A stretch of 33,161 nt of DNA from Candidatus Poseidoniaceae archaeon (GCA_028821785.1 JAPKFC010000017.1:1-33161); one strand, 5' to 3'. Shown: positions 14,620 through 24,185, numbered from the stretch's first letter. Notes: generated by a model from the letters alone, not told the origin. Translations and numbers: made by a program.

Positions 14620-17388
14620 TCATTCCGATGCTGCTTCAGCAATTTCAACAGGCGCTTCATCGTGCTTTTCTGCATCGTTGCTTTCCTCAGATTCCTCTTC
14701 AGCAAGCATTAATTTAACACCGTTAGCGATGCATAATAGAGCACCGATATAGAACAATACCGTTATGTAATCAACTGGGTGATCAAAGTTTGTCCAATAC
14801 GCGAACGAATCTTGATTGGTCACAATTGAACTTTCCATAGTATCAGCATCTGCTGCACCTATTGACGATGATGACTTGATTGTGAAAACCTTAGTCAAAT
14901 CAGACATTTCTGGAGCTGTTGTCATATTTGTATTTTGACGGGTGTCCAAGTAGAATGTTGTTGTAGATTCGCCAGCAATAATCAAACCAGATAGTTTCTC
15001 ACTCTTCAATGTAATATCGCTGCCCAAGAAAATTGGTAGAGCGCTCGGTGTTGCATCTAGTAAAGTGAATGTTTTCAGGTTCTTTGCTTGAATCGAACGT
15101 GATGTTGCTTCAACAGATGCTGTACAGATGTCAACTGGAATACCTTCAACGGTTCCTGTTTCGTCACAGGTAACAGGAACTACTGCATATCCTGATACAT
15201 CGACCTTGTCGTCAGTTCCTGTAAGGAATCCGCCTGTTGCACCATCTAGGTATTCAACTCCGATCAATCCATAGGTTGCTATTGCCATTCTGGTGTTATG
15301 CCATGGCAATTCATTGGAACCATCTTCTAATACAGATTCACCTTTGTCACATCCTGCAACTTCTCCAGTACAAATTGTGTATGATGTTCCATCACCATTG
15401 AGAACTCCATCTGAACCATAGTATGTTTCATTGGTATCTAGAGAAGCCCATCCAACAGTCATGTCCATTGGGTTTCCTGAAGCAAGGAAAGCATTAACTG
15501 GGTCATGCCATCCGAATAACCACGCACTCACAGGTTGAGTCAAATACTGCGTAGTTCCAAATGTACTCATCAAATATCCAGGTACGAAAGATGCTGGTGT
15601 TTCGCCATATATTGGGCCCATCATCAAAGCGCGAACTGCGGAAGCAGCATTTACATCAATTCCATACAAAGCAGCAATCGTTGAAGCATCCCAAGTCATT
15701 TGGGCACCTGGTTGCATTGTAGTGAAATCAATTGGAGGTGTTTGTCCTGATAGTTCACCGAATAGGAATAAAGTCGCACCTGTCTGAGTTGTTAGACCAA
15801 GTGGGCCATAGAGAAGGTTACCAGATTGTGCAGCGGTTAACTCGACTGCTGGAGCGCCAAGAGAGGCACCGACAAGTCCCCATGCACCGCCTAAGTTCAG
15901 GCTGTTGGTTAGGAAACCACCGTTGATCGGGTCTGCTGCGCCAAAGGTAGTATTGACGAATAGTGATGCTGTCATGTCTCCTGCTCCACCTTTGAGAACC
16001 ATAGGCAAACTGCTAACATCGGTTAGCCAAGCACCAGCCCACATTGCAATAGCTCCATATTGAGTAGCATCAAGACCAAATGCGGTCATTGCTGAAACTG
16101 CATCCATTTGCATGAAAGTTGCAAGTCCGAATGCAGTTTGATCTGCATTGCTAGCAAGAAGACCAGTTGGAGTATCTGTGCCTTGTCCTGCGAAGAGTAA
16201 ATTCATTGCAACCATGTTGTCAATAGTAATTCCCATATTAGCGAATCTTGCTGAAGCATTTACTGAGGTTGTAGGTGTAGCAAACCATGTTGCATCGCCA
16301 CCACCATTGGTTAGGAAGGTTCCTCCAACTCCGTAGCAAACTGCATGGTCTCTAGCGATTGTAGTGTTAAAGTCTGGAGTAGTTGCATCTGCCATTGCCA
16401 TATATCCCCAAATGGTTGCACGTTGCATAGTACCTACATTGGCGAATCCATTGGCTGCATCTGCCATGATTCCTGCGTAATCAGCAGTAGCATAAGCGGA
16501 ACAATGTCCTGCAAGTAGTAAAACGCCAAGCCCTCCAGTCAATGCCGCAGAATCACCTGTTGGCATCATTGCTGAGTTCATAGCCATCGACATATCTGTG
16601 AAATTTGCTAATTGCCCGACCATTGCTTGTGAATAAGAGATTGTTTCGCCCATGCCTGACATATTGTTATACCCTGAACCATTGATTGCAGCGAAATAAG
16701 CATCAAATGCATCAAACCATCCATTGGCTACTGCTGCTGGAGCCATTGCATCTGCAGTTGCTTGAGGTACCCCTGAAGCATTCATTAGTGCCGCTGCTCC
16801 TGCCATTTGTGCTGAAATTGTTGCCGCTGTTGCAGTACCTGCTTGCATGTTTTCCAAATCATTGCCCATCATACCGGCTGCGAATGCTACTTTAGTTAAG
16901 TCCATAATTCCGTTAATGGCCATTCCTGTTGCACCGATAACCTGTGGTTGGAATCCAATATTTATTTGAGTTACAGGAGTATCACAAGGCATTGCACTAT
17001 CTGCAGCGCATTGATGTGATTTGACTTGAGTATATGTTAGAGTACCATTTGTTTCATCATAGCCAGTAATGGTATTCGTTTTGGTAATATCATAAGTAAA
17101 TGGACCAACTTCTGTATAAGCCGGTTCAGAACCATTGGCTAAGACATCATCTACATTGGTTATTGTCCAAGCAGAATAGTCGCGTTGGGAAGTAGAAACT
17201 GCCCATTCGGCCTCTGCTTCTGTACAATCGTCGTTTGCACATGCTGTATCTTTTGTGTAGGTCGCAAATGTTTCGTCTACTGCATCTTGGACTCCACCAG
17301 TCGATAGTGGTGCCAAAAGTGCGAGGTTTAGAACAAGGAACATTAGGCCGGCTGCAAGCATTGTCTTATCTGATTTTAGAAGTGACAT
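14620..17388 (-). CDS. CD36 / scavenger receptor class B-like two-TM surface protein
   Basis: A 922-aa membrane protein built like eukaryotic CD36/SR-B1/LIMP-2: one TM near each end (about 9-30 and 872-895), a large outside domain and short cytoplasmic tails, the last one acidic. Landmarks appear in CD36 order: WTITNVDDVLANG (74-86), YTEVGPFTYD (91-100), WLFGWHDP (623-630, compare LLWGYxDP), YTICTG (670-675), LPIFLG (784-789, compare PVYISLPHF) and TFYLDTRQNT (811-820, compare TYLDIEPITG). CD36 is about 470 aa; here an extra ~400 residues rich in Ala, Gly and Met (about 165-600) sit where CD36 has its apex helix bundle. There are ten Cys outside the TMs. In animals the family binds lipids and passes them through an internal tunnel. 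The fold call rests on motif order read by eye; the role is inference. Confidence 0.72.
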   Translation of the reverse strand: MSLLKSDKTMLAAGLMFLVLNLALLAPLSTGGVQDAVDETFATYTKDTACANDDCTEAEAEWAVSTSQRDYSAWTITNVDDVLANGSEPAYTEVGPFTYDITKTNTITGYDETNGTLTYTQVKSHQCAADSAMPCDTPVTQINIGFQPQVIGATGMAINGIMDLTKVAFAAGMMGNDLENMQAGTATAATISAQMAGAAALMNASGVPQATADAMAPAAVANGWFDAFDAYFAAINGSGYNNMSGMGETISYSQAMVGQLANFTDMSMAMNSAMMPTGDSAALTGGLGVLLLAGHCSAYATADYAGIMADAANGFANVGTMQRATIWGYMAMADATTPDFNTTIARDHAVCYGVGGTFLTNGGGDATWFATPTTSVNASARFANMGITIDNMVAMNLLFAGQGTDTPTGLLASNADQTAFGLATFMQMDAVSAMTAFGLDATQYGAIAMWAGAWLTDVSSLPMVLKGGAGDMTASLFVNTTFGAADPINGGFLTNSLNLGGAWGLVGASLGAPAVELTAAQSGNLLYGPLGLTTQTGATLFLFGELSGQTPPIDFTTMQPGAQMTWDASTIAALYGIDVNAASAVRALMMGPIYGETPASFVPGYLMSTFGTTQYLTQPVSAWLFGWHDPVNAFLASGNPMDMTVGWASLDTNETYYGSDGVLNGDGTSYTICTGEVAGCDKGESVLEDGSNELPWHNTRMAIATYGLIGVEYLDGATGGFLTGTDDKVDVSGYAVVPVTCDETGTVEGIPVDICTASVEATSRSIQAKNLKTFTLLDATPSALPIFLGSDITLKSEKLSGLIIAGESTTTFYLDTRQNTNMTTAPEMSDLTKVFTIKSSSSIGAADADTMESSIVTNQDSFAYWTNFDHPVDYITVLFYIGALLCIANGVKLMLAEEESEESNDAEKHDEAPVEIAEAASE

Positions 17389-17506
17389 GGTCTAAGGTGG
17401 CTACAATACTGTATAGTCGTTGCTCTAGTTGAATCAATAATTTAATGGGTCTTTCTATTGATAATAGAAGCGGTTTTGTCAAAAACAAACAAGGTCAGGG
17501 CTGGCT

Positions 17507-18871
17507 ATGTCGGGCGATGCTACGGGAATGACAACCCCGGAGGGTTGGCCTGGGCAATTGTGGCTTGAAGGCCGAACAATAATTCATCTCAAACAACAAC
17601 AGGAACGGCCAACACACATGCCAAGAGGGCCTGCTAAAAATACTGGACAAGGTTTTCTGAACCCCGCCATGGCTCCAGCTCGCACACGCTCAGTTCTTCT
17701 TTTAGCAGACGCATTAGAGAATGATTGGTTGGTGACTGGAGAAAAACCAATTCGCGTATTAGACGCTCTTTGTGCAACAGGTGTGAGAGTACGTCGTTGG
17801 CGTAATGAGATACCTGCTAATCTGCAACAACGGTTGAGAATTAGTGCAAATGATTTGGATGAGTTTGCATTGAATTGGACTCGAATGTCTCACATCGCCC
17901 ATCCTCCTGAAGTAATAGTGGATCAAGAATTTGAGGATGATAGGTATGACAGGATTCCGAGTGGAGAAATAATCAACGGAATACATATTCAGCAATTAGA
18001 TGCGCGTGTAGCGATGATGGAATCTGCTTTCCAATGGGTTGATTTAGATCCTTTCGGTTCTCCGGTAAGTTTCCTTGACTCCGCCCTTCAATGCTTATCT
18101 CGCAGTGGCGTTCTTGAGGTCACAGCCACCGATACTGCTGCATTAACTGGTTCATCTCCCTCTAGTATGGCGCGAAGATACGGCGCTAAAGGACTGGTTG
18201 ACATCTATGCTCATGATGATGCGGTGAGAATCTTGCTCGGTTTAATCGCTACTTCTGCAGCGCGTCTCGACAAAAAGATAAAACCGATTCTAGCATTATT
18301 TGATGGCCATCATGTGCGTGTTTCTGTTCAACTAAAAACCAGCAAAGAAGGTGCTAGTGAAATCACAAAAAACATGGGTTGGAGAGTACGTGGTGAAGAT
18401 GAGCCATACCGATTTGTCACTCATCCAAATGCAGATCAATTAGAAAATGCAAGCGGCCCTATGTGGATTGGTCCATTGTGGGATGCTGAAATCGCAGGAA
18501 GAATGAGTGAAGAAAAAGCCATTCAAATGTGTAGCCCATCTCCGGCTCAATTACAACAGATGCGTGCAAGTGGCCTAGTCTGGAATGATGAAGACATTGA
18601 ATATTCACAGCGTGAACTTCGTAGGAGTGTGCGCTATATTGCTGATGCTGCAGATTTAATGTCAAGAGATCATCTATTGATAAATCTTGACTCACTACCA
18701 AAATGGGCTGGAACTGGCGGCGCTCCTAAGATGGAGAAAATTATAGCTGCTTTACAACAACTAAACTTTGCTGCTGCAAGATTACCTGATTTGGAACCTG
18801 TTTTCGTTACCGATGCTGCTTTCGCAGATGTAATAAAAATTGTACAAGAAATGTGGACACCGAATGCTTGA
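17507..18871 (+). CDS. trm1: tRNA (guanine26-N2)-dimethyltransferase Trm1
   Basis: Trm1 uses S-adenosylmethionine to methylate N2 of guanosine 26 in tRNA. The 454-aa protein has RSVLLLADAL preceded by FLNPAMAPAR (conserved in Trm1), SAM motif I VLDALCATGVRVRRW (84-98), ANDLDE (115-120), the catalytic-type DLDPFGSP (179-186), EVTATDTAALTG (204-215), then a C-terminal domain with RFVTHP and GPLWIGPLWD-like GPMWIGPLWD. Many archaeal Trm1 proteins carry a Cys cluster in the C-terminal part; I do not see a clear one here. Met8 is an alternative start. It is divergent from the CD36-like gene (118 nt gap) and its stop is one base from the stop of the convergent PAC2 gene. Confidence 0.95.
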   Translation: MSGDATGMTTPEGWPGQLWLEGRTIIHLKQQQERPTHMPRGPAKNTGQGFLNPAMAPARTRSVLLLADALENDWLVTGEKPIRVLDALCATGVRVRRWRNEIPANLQQRLRISANDLDEFALNWTRMSHIAHPPEVIVDQEFEDDRYDRIPSGEIINGIHIQQLDARVAMMESAFQWVDLDPFGSPVSFLDSALQCLSRSGVLEVTATDTAALTGSSPSSMARRYGAKGLVDIYAHDDAVRILLGLIATSAARLDKKIKPILALFDGHHVRVSVQLKTSKEGASEITKNMGWRVRGEDEPYRFVTHPNADQLENASGPMWIGPLWDAEIAGRMSEEKAIQMCSPSPAQLQQMRASGLVWNDEDIEYSQRELRRSVRYIADAADLMSRDHLLINLDSLPKWAGTGGAPKMEKIIAALQQLNFAAARLPDLEPVFVTDAAFADVIKIVQEMWTPNA

Positions 18872-18872
18872 T

Positions 18873-19685
18873 TCAATTGAAAGAAGGATCTCTTGTATCT
18901 CCATTGGTCGAAGGTGGATAATATCCTTGCTCATCTGATTCACCTTTACCTGTTTGACCTGGTCCGGGAATCATTGACATGGAATTTTCAAAGGTTTCTC
19001 TAACGCTTTCTTCGACCGCTCTAGCGTTTTCCAACAATTCTGTTAGTGGAATATCTAAACCGGTTAAATCACTAACAGCCTCAACTGCAAGAGCTGCTGC
19101 TCTTGCATCGGGATACATTGGAGATGCTTCCGCTAATAATGCGGTAACATCAATTCCTAATCGGTCACCTTCGCCCAACAAAAATCCTGTAATCCCTGCA
19201 ACGATTCCTTGCTGAATTGGTTCAATTCCTGCTACCTGTAGTCTTTCTCTTGCTGCATCCGAAGATCCCACTCCAAATAATTCACCTGATGTGATCTCTT
19301 TATCTGGACGTGTTAGTCCATCAATAATAATTAATTTATCAAATCCACCACGAGTAAACCATTCAATAACGGTGCTAGCAAACATGATGTCATTTTCATT
19401 CTTGAATTGTATCTCAGAAGTGAAAACTCCGACGGATTTGCCTTGATAGACTCTTACTGGATGTTTCGGAACTTCGTTATGAATCAATGCTACTGCTGGA
19501 AAATCAGCATGCATAACCGTTCCTAATTGTTTTAATTTTAGAGTTGAAATAATGTGACTTGTTGCTATCACGCCAACCATTCCAGCAGTTGTAAATCCGC
19601 AAATTGCAACCCCACCAGTACGTGGGTCTGCGCCATCGTGAAGGACTAGAGAGTATGCCGGCATTCCACTATCCATACTCTCCAC
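18873..19685 (-). CDS. PAC2 family protein (proteasome assembly chaperone-like), copy 1
   Basis: A 270-aa soluble protein. It has the PAC2 pattern: GVAICGFTTAGMVGVIATSHI at the N-terminus, FPAVALIHN, a central strand KLIIIDGLTR, and GIVAGITGFLLGEGDRLGID followed by MYPDARAAALAVEAVSDLTG. The last ~35 residues are Gly/Pro/Ser-rich and probably disordered. In eukaryotes PAC2 helps build the proteasome alpha ring; archaeal members are less well defined. Met4 and Met8 are alternative starts. It lies 39 nt downstream of the giant FG-GAP gene on the same strand and converges on trm1. A second member lies at 32301-33104. Family call firm, function inferred. Confidence 0.85.
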   Translation of the reverse strand: MESMDSGMPAYSLVLHDGADPRTGGVAICGFTTAGMVGVIATSHIISTLKLKQLGTVMHADFPAVALIHNEVPKHPVRVYQGKSVGVFTSEIQFKNENDIMFASTVIEWFTRGGFDKLIIIDGLTRPDKEITSGELFGVGSSDAARERLQVAGIEPIQQGIVAGITGFLLGEGDRLGIDVTALLAEASPMYPDARAAALAVEAVSDLTGLDIPLTELLENARAVEESVRETFENSMSMIPGPGQTGKGESDEQGYYPPSTNGDTRDPSFN

Positions 19686-19724
19686 CTCAAACAGCCGTCG
19701 TACCTCTTGGCCAAAAGTTCTGCG

Positions 19725-22700
19725 TCAGTCTTGCCACTCAGCCCAGTCTTGCCAACCTTGCTCGCGATACCACCAAACTCCAACTTCATCTTCGTACCAT
19801 TCTGTACCGTTTTCATCAACAGTGATTCCATCCGAAGACTGTTCGGTTTGTTCTATTTCCGCAACCTCAGACTGGTATTCAGTACCGCCATCTACTTCAT
19901 CAAATAATTGTGAAGAAGGTCCTGCTGGTGCATCTTCTCCGATAATAGTCCCCTCTGCTTTCAACTCATCAAGAGTTTTGTTTGTCTTTGGAACAACGGA
20001 CTTAGATGGTCCTCGAGTGGCTGGGAGTGCTTCCTCTTCAACCCAGTCTTCATCTTCGAAATCAAAGTCTTCATCTTTCGGCCTGAGAACTATCACTGCG
20101 CCTACTATGATTGCAAGAACTATAATCGCCCCGATTCCGATGAACAATGGAGTATTACTCTTAGTCGGTGTCGGTGTAGTATTGTTAGTATCTGTGCCTG
20201 AATTATCAATGATTTCTGATTCTAAATTCCAATCGAATTGGCCACTATCAATACTCTCTAAATCCCACTCGGTAGCAGTTGACGTGATTGTCCAAGACAC
20301 TCCCATGTTTCCTGCAAAGAGGCCGGTGGAAGGTCCATTTCTAATAACTGAGAAGGTCATTGGGATTTCAGATTCATTAGCCGCAAATATGTAGGGGGTT
20401 TGAGTCAACAATGTAAACTCAATAGCACCTTGATCTCCTAGAAGAATTTCAACGCTTACTTCGAAAGGATTCGGATTAGACATTATGCATACCAATGCAG
20501 TATCGGTTGCATTTTGCGCCCATAAATAGTTCTGCATTGGACAGGTTAGAGTGACCGAACTAATCGTTGTAGGTTGCCAAGTATCTGTATTGTTTTGCGT
20601 CTCGTTTCCTGTTTCATTGGTTACCACAGTATCGTCGACCCAGGCTAGGAAAGAGATGCTGAAATCATCGTTATCATTATCTAACCAAGAAGATGTATTC
20701 AATGTCCAGACTCTCAATACTGTATTTTCTAATGCGAAGCCACTAATTTCTATTTCTCCACCCTTAACCTCTTCAGTTCCAGATGAAGTCAAATCCCCAT
20801 CTGCTGTGCTAATCTGCCAAGAATACTGAACTCCTTCTAGCAAAAATTGTTGTTCTACCGTTGGAGAGTCAACTGTAATGATTGTTGAAAATGAATTATC
20901 CGCAGCTAATTGAATAGTACTATCTGCTGTTACAATTGAATGGACTTTAGCACTAATAGTCTGATTTAATGCTGAATTGCTAATTGGTTGAAGGAGAATG
21001 TTGTCAGTAGACCCTTCATAACCTGCGCTGAATTCAACATCGCCAACCATGCCGAACATGACACTAGATAATTCGCTTAATTCAGCTACCGAAATCGCCT
21101 GCCAAGTTCCATTTTCATCAGTAGCCCCAGTAAATGTTTGTGTGTATAGAGGATGTTCCATCTTTACCCATAACTGTTCACCCACTATTGGGTTTCCATC
21201 GGCCATCAAATTCAAATTAATATCCAATGGGCCTGCTGCTTCAAGATGCATTTGTTGTTGATGAGTACTAGCAGAAATGTCCCATGTTAGATTGGCTGAA
21301 CGAATGGTGTCGTTTCTAGTATAAACTGGTCCAAATGCTTGGACTGCATCAGTTGTATTGCCAAGCGTATCGTATCCAATAACTGAAACCCAATATGCAG
21401 TGCCATCTACCAATTGTGAATCTAATGCACAGCAACTAACTGTTGCGTTTAATATATCTGGAGTTGTAAATCCTGAATAGGAAGCAAGAGCGATGGTTGA
21501 AGAAAGATTAGATACATTCATTGTGTTGATATAAATTTTGTATTCGGTTATTGTATCGTCGCCAGCAAGCCATGCAATATCCAAAGATCCACCTCCATCA
21601 TTTGGTGTATCTTGAGCCGTTACTCCTGTGATTGTTGAAGGCGGAGATGGATAAGGTATTGTCACTGAAACTATTGCCGATAGATTACTAGTGACCCCAT
21701 AGGTGTGTAAAGAACGAACTGCGTAATCATAAGTTGCACCAAATGTAATGGAAGAGTCCATTGTGAGGTTAAGAGGGGTATTTGAAAAGATTGTGTTAAA
21801 GTCGATTGGGTTTCCATTGTCTACTCTAAATATTTCAAACTCTACCAAATCAGGTCCGAAGTCAACGACGTCTTGCCATTCGAGAACTACTACTTCTGAA
21901 GTTAATTGGGCGACAACCAGAATTGGCGTTGGTGGTAATGCTAAATTGGGCGCACCATCATGGTATTCCGCTGCAAGACTCAAGATTGTGAAATTACCTG
22001 CCAATGTTGAATTGAATGCCAATGGGACATCGATTATTCCCACCCCCCCTGTTTGTCTTTGATTGAATACATTTGTTAGGTTTCCAGAAGAATGGGGGTT
22101 TGTATCAACTATGAAATCTGCATTATAGCCAAAGTCTAGTTGTGATAGATTGAAAGTTCCAATACTATTGGCAGAGAAATTAAAAGTATATTCTGACATT
22201 GAGATTCCGTATCCATCTGTAGTATATCCTCCTACACTCATTTGCGGAGAGAGGATTTGGTACATCTCTCCAAATGGATCCATTATTTCCAACGGCTCTT
22301 GACCTAATACTCCATCTCCTGCATAACCAGTCGCATTAAGGTCAGAAATTCCATCTTTATTGATGTCCACTTTAATACTATACCATGCTGAAATGTATAG
22401 TCCGGTAAGATTTCCTTCACCTGCAATAATTATCTGCTCATCAAGACCATCGCCATCCATGTCTCCGAGAATAATATCCTGTGGATGTGACCACGGGTAT
22501 ATGTCTGGATGAGAGGCAGAAGAAGTTACTCTCCAACCTCCACCCCAGCCGCTACGATAGTAAATGTCCTTAAATTCAATTTGGCCTTCTACTGTACTGG
22601 CATTACCATCAGGCACACCTGGTGATACCATCATCAGTGAATTATTACCGTCGCCATCATGATCTGCAATCGTCGCATTGATTAGATTCGCTGACCGGCT

Positions 22701-23948
22701 ACTGCTGTCGGTATCCCAAGTACCACTGTTTCTCATTCTTGTTATTTTGGTCCCACCGTTTCCTCTTCTCGAAACGAAATCCATATCTCCATCATTATCA
22801 ATATCTCCACAAACAATATTGTACCCCAATCCATCAAGGTCATTTGTAGTCTCGTAAATTGCATTTTGGAACCACTTTACTTCAAATCCATCGCCGTCAT
22901 TACCAATTACAACTGCAGAAATATTGAATCCCATGCGAATACTACCTAGGAATAACTGAGAAAGGTTGGCTACTGTTAGCGGATTGTCGCCATGGAGTGT
23001 GGTTGTCACATTATTGCCCCAAGAACTTGATTTGTTTGAATATGCGCGGAATGCGAATGTTCCATTGGGGTGAATTGAAACTACGTCCGCAGATCCGTCA
23101 TTAGTGAAATCTGCAAACCCTGCATCTCTAGCACCTCCATATAAATCAAGTTCAAATAATGGACCTGGTAATCCGGTTGTTGTATTTGTTAAGTGGATAC
23201 ATGCCAAATCATCATTTAAGGCAAATGTTGCAACATCGTCTAATCCGTCCTTATTCATATCTGCTACATTCGAATATGTCGCATTATCACATGTAGCAGT
23301 CCAAGAGGTATTTGTCAAGCCATTAGTTGCATTCCAAGTTACAAATGAAATTGCTGTACCGACACCGGTTGTATTATTTAATTGTGAAAGAAGTACTACA
23401 TCTTCGTTTGAATCATTATTAACATCACCGAGAACCATGTCAGTAATGTGCCCTAATTGCAACATTCCCCCTCCTATTTGTGGAGAAAATGACATGTTCA
23501 AATCCGCAGTATATAATGAAGCTGCGTGTGGCAACAAAATGGGGTCTGAGGTAGACCAATTCGATCCATTTGTTGGAATTACTTTGTATGTAGATGAATC
23601 ATTAAATGTATTTTGATGTGCAAAATCACCATATCCTGCGCCTGTAAATGCCCATTCATTACTACCATCTTGGTCAATATCTAGCCATACACTACCAGGG
23701 CTAGTTTCGGCTGCTTCTGCTTTAATGAAGAAAGATGCACTGTCAAAGGTTACATTACGAGGAATTTCAATAGCAGAAGTATTGTCAATTGTCGAGCCCT
23801 GTAAAGTGACATCGATATTAGCAAAACCTCCCCCAAAGGTGTTTAGTGAGCCTGTATGCCCATTAGCAGATACCAAAACCGCCGACCACGAATTAAGAAC
23901 TAATAAGGCAATGAAAAGAAAAACTGCCCCCCGCTTATGTCGTTGCAT
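19725..23948 (-). CDS. Giant secreted FG-GAP/VCBS and fibronectin type III surface protein with C-terminal TM
   Basis: A cell-surface protein of 1407 aa. The signal peptide follows MQRHKRGAVF (cleavage near LVSANG). The first ~600 residues hold about eight Asp/Asn-rich calcium loops of the FG-GAP/VCBS type, for example DVNNDSNEDVV, DMNKDGLDDVA, DIDNDGDMDFV, DMDGDGLDEQI and DINKDGISDLN, as in integrin-alpha-like propellers. Two Fn3-like domains follow (starting near ILVVAQLTSEVVVLEW and STITGVTAQDTPNDGG), then beta-rich domains, a Thr/Asn-rich stalk, one TM (about 1266-1290) and a 117-residue acidic cytoplasmic tail rich in Trp and Tyr at its end. The frame is open to 24047, but only the ATG at 23948 gives an N-terminal signal peptide. 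Adhesion or carbohydrate/protein binding is likely; no catalytic motif is visible. Confidence 0.88.
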   Translation of the reverse strand: MQRHKRGAVFLFIALLVLNSWSAVLVSANGHTGSLNTFGGGFANIDVTLQGSTIDNTSAIEIPRNVTFDSASFFIKAEAAETSPGSVWLDIDQDGSNEWAFTGAGYGDFAHQNTFNDSSTYKVIPTNGSNWSTSDPILLPHAASLYTADLNMSFSPQIGGGMLQLGHITDMVLGDVNNDSNEDVVLLSQLNNTTGVGTAISFVTWNATNGLTNTSWTATCDNATYSNVADMNKDGLDDVATFALNDDLACIHLTNTTTGLPGPLFELDLYGGARDAGFADFTNDGSADVVSIHPNGTFAFRAYSNKSSSWGNNVTTTLHGDNPLTVANLSQLFLGSIRMGFNISAVVIGNDGDGFEVKWFQNAIYETTNDLDGLGYNIVCGDIDNDGDMDFVSRRGNGGTKITRMRNSGTWDTDSSSRSANLINATIADHDGDGNNSLMMVSPGVPDGNASTVEGQIEFKDIYYRSGWGGGWRVTSSASHPDIYPWSHPQDIILGDMDGDGLDEQIIIAGEGNLTGLYISAWYSIKVDINKDGISDLNATGYAGDGVLGQEPLEIMDPFGEMYQILSPQMSVGGYTTDGYGISMSEYTFNFSANSIGTFNLSQLDFGYNADFIVDTNPHSSGNLTNVFNQRQTGGVGIIDVPLAFNSTLAGNFTILSLAAEYHDGAPNLALPPTPILVVAQLTSEVVVLEWQDVVDFGPDLVEFEIFRVDNGNPIDFNTIFSNTPLNLTMDSSITFGATYDYAVRSLHTYGVTSNLSAIVSVTIPYPSPPSTITGVTAQDTPNDGGGSLDIAWLAGDDTITEYKIYINTMNVSNLSSTIALASYSGFTTPDILNATVSCCALDSQLVDGTAYWVSVIGYDTLGNTTDAVQAFGPVYTRNDTIRSANLTWDISASTHQQQMHLEAAGPLDINLNLMADGNPIVGEQLWVKMEHPLYTQTFTGATDENGTWQAISVAELSELSSVMFGMVGDVEFSAGYEGSTDNILLQPISNSALNQTISAKVHSIVTADSTIQLAADNSFSTIITVDSPTVEQQFLLEGVQYSWQISTADGDLTSSGTEEVKGGEIEISGFALENTVLRVWTLNTSSWLDNDNDDFSISFLAWVDDTVVTNETGNETQNNTDTWQPTTISSVTLTCPMQNYLWAQNATDTALVCIMSNPNPFEVSVEILLGDQGAIEFTLLTQTPYIFAANESEIPMTFSVIRNGPSTGLFAGNMGVSWTITSTATEWDLESIDSGQFDWNLESEIIDNSGTDTNNTTPTPTKSNTPLFIGIGAIIVLAIIVGAVIVLRPKDEDFDFEDEDWVEEEALPATRGPSKSVVPKTNKTLDELKAEGTIIGEDAPAGPSSQLFDEVDGGTEYQSEVAEIEQTEQSSDGITVDENGTEWYEDEVGVWWYREQGWQDWAEWQD

Positions 23949-24054
23949 AGTATCCACCCTATACACTGAGGAATAGTCCCCCTTGAAGTTACTTACGCAT
24001 AAAAACTTCAATGAATAGGAATAAAAATGATAATTTGCTATGTTCATTGAATTA

Positions 24055-24086
24055 TTTTGGCAAAATGTTATTATTATTTTGCAAAA
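24055..24086. repeat. Tandem palindromes, candidate operator
   Basis: TTTTGGCAAAA (24055-24065, imperfect) and TTTTGCAAAA (24077-24086, perfect palindrome) have centres about 21.5 bp apart, close to two DNA turns. They lie in the gap between the divergent FG-GAP gene (-) and the winged-helix-like gene (+), about 100 nt from each start. This is the usual layout of a dimeric regulator's double site. The AT-rich setting makes chance less unlikely. Confidence 0.5.
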
Positions 24087-24174
24087 AATTTCATTCTAAA
24101 ATAACTATTTCTTGTTTGAGTTGCAATTATTATGTCGCTAAAGGGTTATCAAGGCGCTAATCTACGCTCATTAT

Positions 24175-24180
24175 GAGGAG
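24175..24180 (+). promoter_or_regulatory. Shine-Dalgarno site for the gene at 24186
   Basis: GAGGAG ends five bases before the ATG at 24186, an ideal position, and supports that start. Confidence 0.65.
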
Positions 24181-24185
24181 AGAGC

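Noticed and set aside
17449-17470. Small inverted repeat CTATT-GAT-AATAG between the CD36-like gene and trm1
   Set aside because: Five-base AT-rich arms are expected by chance in this composition.
19822-20394. 190-codon ORF on the plus strand
   Set aside because: Antisense to the tail and TM of the giant surface protein; its Ser/Thr-rich composition is what the reverse of that gene would give.
23104-23616. 170-codon ORF on the plus strand
   Set aside because: Antisense to the FG-GAP repeats, no ribosome site and no domain.
23949-24047. Longer N-terminus for the giant surface protein
   Set aside because: The extra 33 residues would bury the signal peptide; the ATG at 23948 places it at the N-terminus.
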